From an uncultured Bacteroidia bacterium (GTDB lineage: Bacteria; Bacteroidota; Bacteroidia; Bacteroidales; UBA932): 7,456 nucleotides of DNA. The stretch spans positions 1 to 7,456 of the forward strand of contig CADBMK010000073.1 in assembly GCA_902795785.1 (NCBI GenBank), in the 5' to 3' direction. The notes under the pieces were generated by a model that saw only the letters and a program-made list of their open reading frames with translations, made no database searches and was not told the DNA's origin. A program made the translations under genes and the position numbers. Within the stretch, counting starts at the first letter, position 1; every line of letters starts with the position of its first letter. Shown piece by piece: positions 1 through 4,740 of this stretch.

Positions 1-345
1 AATGCCGGCCTTTGCACCGTTCTGCCTGATAAGCGCGATAATCTCCCTTGGATCTGTCCCGTCCTTTTGGGCAGCCTCCAGATGAAAGCTGATATAGGCC
101 GCTCCCACTTTGGCGAACCTTTCAACGTACTTCTCCGGATGAACTATCATAAGATGCACGTCCATAGGCTTTTCTGCCTTCTTGGCGATGGCTTCTATGA
201 CTGGGAATCCGAATGAAATGTTAGGCACGAGGGTGCCGTCCATTACGTCCAGATGAAAGATGTCAGCGTATCTGTTTACCACTTCCACGTCCTTCCCGAG
301 GTTCAGGAAATCAGCGGCAAGCATTGAAGGTGCAATCAGTGCCAT
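1..345 (-). CDS. rpe: Ribulose-phosphate 3-epimerase, N-terminal part (cut by window edge)
   Basis: This gene encodes the cytosolic enzyme that interconverts D-ribulose 5-phosphate and D-xylulose 5-phosphate in the pentose phosphate pathway. I translated the minus strand from the ATG at 345; the frame is open to base 1 and gives 115 residues, about half of the usual 210-220. Family signatures are clear: APSMLAADF (residues 5-13), HLDVMDG (31-37), PNISFG (41-46), DVHLM (62-66) and a KAGI end (112-115) entering the next conserved block. In characterised family members the metal ligands are two His and two Asp; H31, D33 and H64 are visible here and the fourth lies beyond the edge. D33 would also be a catalytic acid/base. 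The start lies 1 base after the pepD stop (TAA-T-ATG), so it is probably translated from the dnaA-pepD transcript. There is no sign of damage. The identification is firm; only the C-terminal half is unseen. Confidence 0.95.
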   Translation of the reverse strand, partial: MALIAPSMLAADFLNLGKDVEVVNRYADIFHLDVMDGTLVPNISFGFPVIEAIAKKAEKPMDVHLMIVHPEKYVERFAKVGAAYISFHLEAAQKDGTDPREIIALIRQNGAKAGI

Positions 346-346
346 A

Positions 347-1771
347 TTACTTGAAGTTTACTACGATATCTACGAGCAGGGCTACGAACTTGTCCACGGT
401 TTCAAGGTCCATCTTCTCTCCCGGGGCGTGAACGCCAATGAGGGTAGGTCCGAATGAAATCATATCCATTCCTCCGAACTTCTCACCGAAAAGGCCGCAC
501 TCGAGGCCTGCGTGGATGGCCTTTACTATAGGCTCCTTATTGAACAGTTTCTTGTATGATTCGATACTGTCCTTGAGAATCTTTGACTTGACGTCCGGCT
601 TCCAGCCAGGATATGCAGCACCGGTTGAAACCTCGGCTCCGGCAAGCTTGAACACTGCTGCAACCTTGTCGGATGCGTTCTTGCAGGCTGAACCGATTGA
701 ACTTCTCTGACTTGTAACGATGACAATCTTTCCTTCCTCGTGCATCCTTACTGAAGCGAGGTTGGTGGATGTCTCAACAAGCCCCTTGATGTCCTGACTC
801 ATTGCAAGGACGCCGTGTGGGCAGGCATAGATGGCTTTGATGAAGGCGTCGGCAGTTTTCTGGTCGATGGCCTTCTCGTTGTATCTGTAAGCCTCCGCCT
901 CAAACTTCACGTCTGGCTCGGTGACTGAGAATTCAGCCTTTACCTCCTTGCCGAAATCATTGAAGCGGGTAATTGTGTTGACTGGATTAGGAACTACAAG
1001 AACGGCCTCGGTCTCTCTTGAGATGGCATTGTGCTTGTTGCCACCCTTGAAGATGCTCAGCTGGGCTCCGTACTGGAACTCGTTGTAGATGAAGCGCGCC
1101 ATCTGCTGAATGGTGTTCATCCTGCCTTTGTTGATATCCTCGCCGCTGTGTCCGCCCTGGGCTCCCGTAATGCTCAGTTTGACTGTCTTCCAGCCGCCTC
1201 TGAGGCTTACCGGAGTATAATCGAACACGGCGGTTGTATTGACTCCGCCGGCGCAGCCGATGCAGAACTCCCCTTCTTCCTCTGAATCAAGATTGATGAG
1301 GGTCTTTCCGGTGAAGAATCCTTTCTCCATTCCGAAGGCTCCGTCAAGACCGGTTTCCTCAGATGTGGTGAATACACACTCGAGTTTTCCGAACTTGAGG
1401 TCACTGTCCAGAAGTGCGAGGGCTGCTGCTACGCCAATGCCGTCGTCCGCGCCAAGCGTGGTATCCGGGGCAATCATCCAGCCGTCCTTTATGATGAACT
1501 TGATAGGATCTTTTGTAAAATCGTGCTGAACACCGGCGTTCTTCTCGCATACCATATCCTGGTGTGCCTGGAGAACGAGTGTCGGAACATTTTCTTTCCC
1601 GGGTGCAGCTTCTTTTGTTATGACAATGTTTCCGAAAGAGTCAGACTTGACTGCGAGACCTCTTTCTGCGGCGAAGGCCTTGAGCCACGCGCCGATTTTC
1701 TCTTCATGGCCCGATTCACGAGGTATTGTCGTGATCTCCTTGAAGATGTCAAGAACTTTCTGTGAATTCAT
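347..1771 (-). CDS. pepD: Aminoacyl-histidine dipeptidase (Xaa-His dipeptidase, M20C family)
   Basis: A 474-residue cytosolic metallopeptidase that should cleave dipeptides such as Xaa-His and recycle peptide-derived amino acids. Its length matches E. coli PepD (about 485). M20 motifs appear in order: QAHQDMVCEKN with metal ligand H70 and D72; LGADDGIG with bridging D109; TTSEETG with catalytic E138 and ligand E139; INLDSEEEG with ligand D162; GGHSGEDINKGR (206-217) in the dimerisation/substrate domain; HAGLECG (420-426); and GVHAPGE with ligand H448. This is the complete two-zinc set known for PepD (H, D, E, D, H), so the enzyme should be active. Residues around 185-385 form the inserted lid domain typical of the family. 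The ATG at 1771 follows the dnaA stop by 11 bases and its own stop precedes rpe by 1 base, which suggests translation within one message. No good Shine-Dalgarno is seen, as is usual in Bacteroidota. Exact substrate preference cannot be read from the sequence. Confidence 0.95.
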   Translation of the reverse strand: MNSQKVLDIFKEITTIPRESGHEEKIGAWLKAFAAERGLAVKSDSFGNIVITKEAAPGKENVPTLVLQAHQDMVCEKNAGVQHDFTKDPIKFIIKDGWMIAPDTTLGADDGIGVAAALALLDSDLKFGKLECVFTTSEETGLDGAFGMEKGFFTGKTLINLDSEEEGEFCIGCAGGVNTTAVFDYTPVSLRGGWKTVKLSITGAQGGHSGEDINKGRMNTIQQMARFIYNEFQYGAQLSIFKGGNKHNAISRETEAVLVVPNPVNTITRFNDFGKEVKAEFSVTEPDVKFEAEAYRYNEKAIDQKTADAFIKAIYACPHGVLAMSQDIKGLVETSTNLASVRMHEEGKIVIVTSQRSSIGSACKNASDKVAAVFKLAGAEVSTGAAYPGWKPDVKSKILKDSIESYKKLFNKEPIVKAIHAGLECGLFGEKFGGMDMISFGPTLIGVHAPGEKMDLETVDKFVALLVDIVVNFK

Positions 1772-1782
1772 ATTATCGGGAT

Positions 1783-3213
1783 TTATCTTCCTGCAGGAAC
1801 GAGCATCGTCTGGATGTCCGTAACGTACTGCCGGAATGTTTTGTCGGTTTTAATGAGATCTGAGACCGTGGTGCAGGCGTGAAGTACGGTTGCGTGGTCC
1901 TTTCCGCCGAGTTCCGCTCCGATGGTAGAGAGCGAGCAGTTGGTGATCAGATTTCGGCTCAGGTACATCGCTATCTGGCGGGCCTGGACAATCTGGCGTT
2001 TCCTGGATTTTGAAAGGAGGATGTCCCTTGTGATGTTGAAGTAGTCGCAGATTGTCTTCTGTACCTTGTCCATTGTAATGTCAACCTGCTCCTCGCCGAT
2101 GAGTTTGCCGGTGATGTTCTCGGCAAGTTCAAGTGTGATTGGCATATGGGCCAGGGTTGCATGTGCGATGAGTGAAATCAGGGTTCCTTCGAGTTCACGG
2201 AAGTTAGTCCTGATTCTGTTTGCGAGATAGGTAAGAACCTCCTCAGGCACCACAACGCCCTCGCGGAGACATCTTGACTGGAGCATGCTGAGTCTGGTCT
2301 TGTAGTCCGGACGGTTGAGCTCCACTGAAAGTCCCCACTTGAAACGTGAAAGAAGCCTTTCCTCGAAGTTCTGCAGATCCACTGGGGCTCTGTCGGATGT
2401 AAAGATGAGCTGCTTGCCGTTCTGGTGCAGGTGGTTGAAGATGTTGAAGAATGCGGTCTGCGATCCCTGGCCGAGAAGGTCCTGGATGTCATCCACGATA
2501 AGCACATCGATCCTCTGATAGAACATCATGAAGTCAGTGAGCTTGTTGCGGACGTTGACCGCGTCCATATACTGCGTCTTGAACTCGTTTCCGGTCACAT
2601 AGAGAACCACGAGGTCAGGATAATTCTTGTTGATTGCGATACCGATTGCCTGGGCGAGATGTGTCTTTCCAAGTCCCGGACCTCCGAAGATAAAGAGCGG
2701 GTTGAAAGGAGTCTTGCCAGGTGCCGAGCAAATGCTGCGGCCTGCGGTGATACCCATTTTATTGCACTCGCCCTCGATCAGGTTGTCGAAACTGTAGATC
2801 GGCTTGAGTCTTGGGTTGATGTTGAGTTTCTGCAGTCCAGGGTAAACGAAAGGACCTGGCTGGGTGCCTGCCTTATATACAGGTACGTTCACCGCCTTGT
2901 TCACCGGAGTCTTCTCCGCTTCTCCCTTATATATCATAGCGCCCTTGGCCTGAACCGGGCGGTTCTGATAAAGAAGCTGGGCGTTATCTCCGATTACCCT
3001 CTTAAGTGCATGCTTGATCTCTGAGAGGTATGCACCTTCTATATATTCACGGAAGAAATCAGAAGGTACCTCTACGGTCAAAGTGGACCCCTCAAGCTTC
3101 ACTGGCTTGATTGGCTTGAACCACGTGCTGAACTTCTGCGGCTCAACGACATTCTCGATGATCTGCAGAAAATTAGTCCACACTTCGACGTATTGTTCAG
3201 AGGTTGATGGCAT
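1783..3213 (-). CDS. dnaA: Chromosomal replication initiator protein DnaA
   Basis: The 476-residue AAA+ ATPase that binds DnaA boxes and opens the replication origin. All four domains are visible. Domain I (about 1-82) has the WFKPIKP patch (31-37) that in the family contacts helicase or regulators. A poorly conserved linker follows (about 83-135). Domain III has FNPLFIFGGPGLGKTHLA with the Walker A lysine at K183, Walker B VLIVDDIQ (237-244), sensor I TSDR (272-275), the arginine-finger box ERLLSRF (285-291) and sensor II RELEG (339-343). Domain IV is the DNA-binding region, with its signature GGKDHATVLHAC at 436-447. No key residue is missing. The ATG at 3213 gives a normal N-terminus, and 296 bases of A+T-rich spacer lie upstream. 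Unlike the common dnaA-dnaN order, pepD follows 11 bases after the stop. DnaA often regulates its own gene, but I see only one imperfect box nearby. The assignment is certain. Confidence 0.99.
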   Translation of the reverse strand: MPSTSEQYVEVWTNFLQIIENVVEPQKFSTWFKPIKPVKLEGSTLTVEVPSDFFREYIEGAYLSEIKHALKRVIGDNAQLLYQNRPVQAKGAMIYKGEAEKTPVNKAVNVPVYKAGTQPGPFVYPGLQKLNINPRLKPIYSFDNLIEGECNKMGITAGRSICSAPGKTPFNPLFIFGGPGLGKTHLAQAIGIAINKNYPDLVVLYVTGNEFKTQYMDAVNVRNKLTDFMMFYQRIDVLIVDDIQDLLGQGSQTAFFNIFNHLHQNGKQLIFTSDRAPVDLQNFEERLLSRFKWGLSVELNRPDYKTRLSMLQSRCLREGVVVPEEVLTYLANRIRTNFRELEGTLISLIAHATLAHMPITLELAENITGKLIGEEQVDITMDKVQKTICDYFNITRDILLSKSRKRQIVQARQIAMYLSRNLITNCSLSTIGAELGGKDHATVLHACTTVSDLIKTDKTFRQYVTDIQTMLVPAGR

Positions 3214-3249
3214 TGGTTTTAACGAGGGTTATCTTGCTTGTTTGTACAA

Positions 3250-3277
3250 CAAATTTGGAGGAAAAAAATATTACAAA
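3250..3277 (-). promoter_or_regulatory. Weak candidate promoter for dnaA
   Basis: Read on the minus strand there is a TTTG (3277-3274), 16 bases, then CAAATTTG (3257-3250). The second box differs from the Bacteroidetes -7 consensus TAnnTTTG only at its first base. The 16-base spacing is shorter than the usual 19-21, which is the main objection. If used, transcription would start near 3243-3246 and give a leader of about 30 bases before the dnaA ATG. An alternative with similar faults lies farther upstream on the same strand (TGTG, 21 bases, TACTTTAG). I found no perfect match in the spacer. Confidence 0.25.
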
Positions 3278-3420
3278 AAAATGGAAGTGCTATTGTTTTT
3301 ATTTTATGTTTTTATATAACCTAAAGTAACACTTTAAGTAAATTTCTAACACATTGATACACAGGTATATATATCGTTGTATTTATGCTAATTCATTATT
3401 ACTTTATGAGTTAGAAATCT

Positions 3421-3476
3421 TGATTTTTTCTAATTAAAATGCCCTTTGAAAATCAAATAATTAGAGAAAAAAATCA
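3421..3476. repeat. Imperfect 16-bp inverted repeat downstream of the amidase gene
   Basis: The left arm 3421-3436 (TGATTTTTTCTAATTA) pairs with the right arm 3458-3476 over all 16 bases if three extra bases (AGA) bulge out of the right arm. The loop is 21 bases (3437-3457). The stem lies 34 bases past the amidase stop on the strand being transcribed, so it could help end or protect that message. It is not a classical intrinsic terminator: the stem is almost all A-T and neither side is followed by a clean run of T. It could equally be a chance product of A+T-rich DNA, or part of an unwinding or cruciform-prone element next to dnaA. Confidence 0.35.
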
Positions 3477-3509
3477 GGAATTAAAACGATTTAATGTGTG
3501 CCAATCTTC

Positions 3510-4643
3510 TTAGAAACGAGTCACTGTTTCGCCTTCAATTTTCACCATGAACGCCTGTGGAAAACTCTGTTTGATTTCCTTAAGTTTTTCCTTGGCGTCT
3601 TCAGGATTCTCCCCTGTTTCAACTACGTATTTATAGAGGTTTCCTGAGGAATACTTTGAAGGTCGGAGTCCCTTGAACCATGGGTCGGTCTGTTTCATGT
3701 TCTTTCCCGCTGCAATCTGCACTCCATAGGTTATGGTAGCCTTGTGTACGGGTTCAACTTCCTTTACGGTCACTTCTTCATCCGAAGACGCCTTGTCCAA
3801 AGACGTTTTATCCGAAGTAACCCCGTCGTATTTCTTTTTATAGTTTTTGAACGCCTTCAAAAGGGCGTCGGACGTTTTGTCAACATAGTTGTCCCTGCGC
3901 ATCTTTGCAAGATCGTCAGGATTGGTGATGAAACCCAGTTCGATAAGGGCAGAAGGCATTGTTGTGCGCCAAAGGACGAGGAAGGCGTTCTGGCTTATTC
4001 CCCTGCTGCTGCAGACTGGAGCACCCTCGCGTAAGGCCTTGTCAACCTCGTCGGCAAAGACCAGACTTTGTGACAGGTTGGTATTCTGCATGAGGCTGAA
4101 GAATATGAAGGATTCCGGGTCGTTAGGGTCGAATCCCTGGTATGAAGCCTTATAGTCGTCCTCCATGGTAATTACGGAGTTCTCTCGCTTACAGAGGTCC
4201 ATGTTCAGGGCGTACATATCCTTGTTGTTGCTGTTGAACTGTCCCAGGACATGGACAGAGAATCCGTTTGCCGCCTTCCTGGACGGATTCGGCGCCGCAT
4301 TGACGTGGATGGACATGAAGAGGTCGGCTCCGGCCCTGTTGGCAATGTCCGCGCGTCCGTTAAGGGTGACGAATACGTCGGTGCTCCTTGTTAGGATTAC
4401 CTTCACGTCGGGACAGGTGGCACGTATCTTGTCCGCCAGGGAATTTGCCACGGCAAGAGTAATGGACTTCTCGTTTGTCTTGCGGTCATAGCTTACGCAG
4501 CCAGGGTCATGTCCTCCGTGACCGGCATCGATGACTACGGTTCGAAGGCGAATCTGCCCGCTTTTGTCTCCGGCTAAAACCACTGTGGCGGAAAGTAGCT
4601 GGAACAATATAATAATAGGTATTATAATGCTGCGTGAGTTCAT
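3510..4643 (-). CDS. Secreted N-acetylmuramoyl-L-alanine amidase (Amidase_3) with SPOR-like C-terminal domain
   Basis: A 377-residue zinc amidase that should cut the bond between N-acetylmuramic acid and L-alanine in peptidoglycan in the periplasm, as AmiA/B/C do during cell separation. Residues 1-24 form a signal peptide (MNSRS, then a hydrophobic run ending VVLA). The catalytic domain (about 34-268) has VVIDAGHGGHDPG with zinc ligand H42, NEKS with E58, SIHVNAA with H113, and IELGFITN with catalytic E235, so it is complete. Residues about 134-185 form an extra segment between these motifs; such insertions can regulate amidases of this family, which here is inference. An acidic linker (about 272-300) leads to residues 305-377, where YGVQIAA, YKYVV, a DAKEKLKEIK helix and FPQAFMVKI fit a SPOR-like fold. 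I chose the ATG at 4643; an in-frame ATG at 4754 would add 37 featureless residues ahead of the signal peptide and lies inside lptD. The gene diverges from lptD. Confidence 0.92.
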   Translation of the reverse strand: MNSRSIIIPIIILFQLLSATVVLAGDKSGQIRLRTVVIDAGHGGHDPGCVSYDRKTNEKSITLAVANSLADKIRATCPDVKVILTRSTDVFVTLNGRADIANRAGADLFMSIHVNAAPNPSRKAANGFSVHVLGQFNSNNKDMYALNMDLCKRENSVITMEDDYKASYQGFDPNDPESFIFFSLMQNTNLSQSLVFADEVDKALREGAPVCSSRGISQNAFLVLWRTTMPSALIELGFITNPDDLAKMRRDNYVDKTSDALLKAFKNYKKKYDGVTSDKTSLDKASSDEEVTVKEVEPVHKATITYGVQIAAGKNMKQTDPWFKGLRPSKYSSGNLYKYVVETGENPEDAKEKLKEIKQSFPQAFMVKIEGETVTRF

Positions 4644-4647
4644 TTGA

Positions 4648-4662
4648 CTTTGGTAAACAAAG
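4648..4662. repeat. Short inverted repeat overlapping the lptD -33 box
   Basis: CTTTG-GTAAA-CAAAG is a perfect 5-bp inverted repeat with a 5-base spacer. It lies between the amidase ATG (4643) and the lptD -7 box, and its left arm contains the lptD -33 element TTTG (4649-4652). A protein bound here could block lptD transcription and would sit in the amidase leader. A match this short can easily be chance, so the operator idea is only a suggestion. Confidence 0.25.
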
Positions 4663-4680
4663 AAAATAGTCGTATTTTTG
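4649..4680 (+). promoter_or_regulatory. Bacteroidetes-type promoter for lptD
   Basis: TTTG at 4649-4652 is followed by 20 bases and then TATTTTTG at 4673-4680. This matches the known Bacteroidetes sigma-ABfr pattern (TTTG, 19-21 bases, TAnnTTTG) at every fixed position and in spacing. The transcript would start at about 4684-4688, leaving a leader of about 50 bases before the TTG at 4735, and only about 15 before the alternative TTG at 4702. There is no good Shine-Dalgarno, as expected for the phylum. The promoter sits inside the leader of the opposing amidase gene. Confidence 0.75.
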
Positions 4681-4711
4681 TAAATTGTTGACGGCCCGAA
4701 ATTGAGGCTTA

Positions 4712-4740
4712 CAAATTTAGAAAAAGTAATTGAATTGAAA
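4712..4740 (-). promoter_or_regulatory. Probable promoter for the amidase gene
   Basis: On the minus strand TAAATTTG (4719-4712) is a perfect Bacteroidetes -7 box. The -33 box is weak: the best match is TTTC (4740-4737) at a 17-base spacing. The predicted start is at about 4704-4708, giving a leader of about 60 bases before the ATG at 4643. The box lies just upstream of the preferred lptD start codon, so the two promoters read through one another. The -7 box is good evidence; the missing -33 lowers confidence. Confidence 0.45.

Larger units (their letters stand above)
3214..3509. other. A+T-rich spacer between amidase and dnaA (dnaA leader; possible origin-related DNA)
   Basis: No gene is supported here. 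By direct count, bases 3241-3480 contain 53 G or C in 240 (22%), against roughly half in the flanking genes. Both flanking genes read leftward, so the spacer must hold the end of the amidase message and probably the dnaA promoter. Visible structure includes an imperfect 16-bp inverted repeat (3421-3476), a 9-bp inverted repeat ATTTCTAAC/GTTAGAAAT (3342-3350 with 3410-3418), an 8-bp one TAAAGTAA/TTACTTTA (3322-3329 with 3399-3406), and two abutting 8-bp palindromes (3242-3257). One 9-mer, TGATACACA at 3355-3363, matches the DnaA-box pattern TTWTNCACA except at its second base. Low G+C next to dnaA is what a duplex-unwinding region would look like, but the shortage of DnaA boxes argues against a full origin. 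Short repeats are expected by chance in such biased DNA. Confidence 0.5.

Noticed and set aside
2425..3024. A 199-codon open frame on the plus strand, opposite dnaA
   Set aside because: It lies entirely antisense to an unmistakable dnaA, its translation shows no domain, and such shadow frames are common opposite codon-biased genes.
3281..3319. A 12-residue leader-like reading frame on the plus strand (MEVLLFLFYVFI) with GGAGG at 3257-3261
   Set aside because: The GGAGG is 19 bases from the ATG, too far to serve as a ribosome site; the phylum rarely uses such sites; and no plus-strand gene follows for over 1.4 kb.
3014..3319. A 101-codon plus-strand frame running from dnaA into the spacer
   Set aside because: Most of it is antisense to dnaA domain I, and the rest is low-complexity A+T-rich sequence without a recognisable protein.
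3421..3476. A classical intrinsic terminator for the amidase gene
   Set aside because: The stem is almost pure A-T and no T-run follows the stem in either direction, so I list it only as an inverted repeat.
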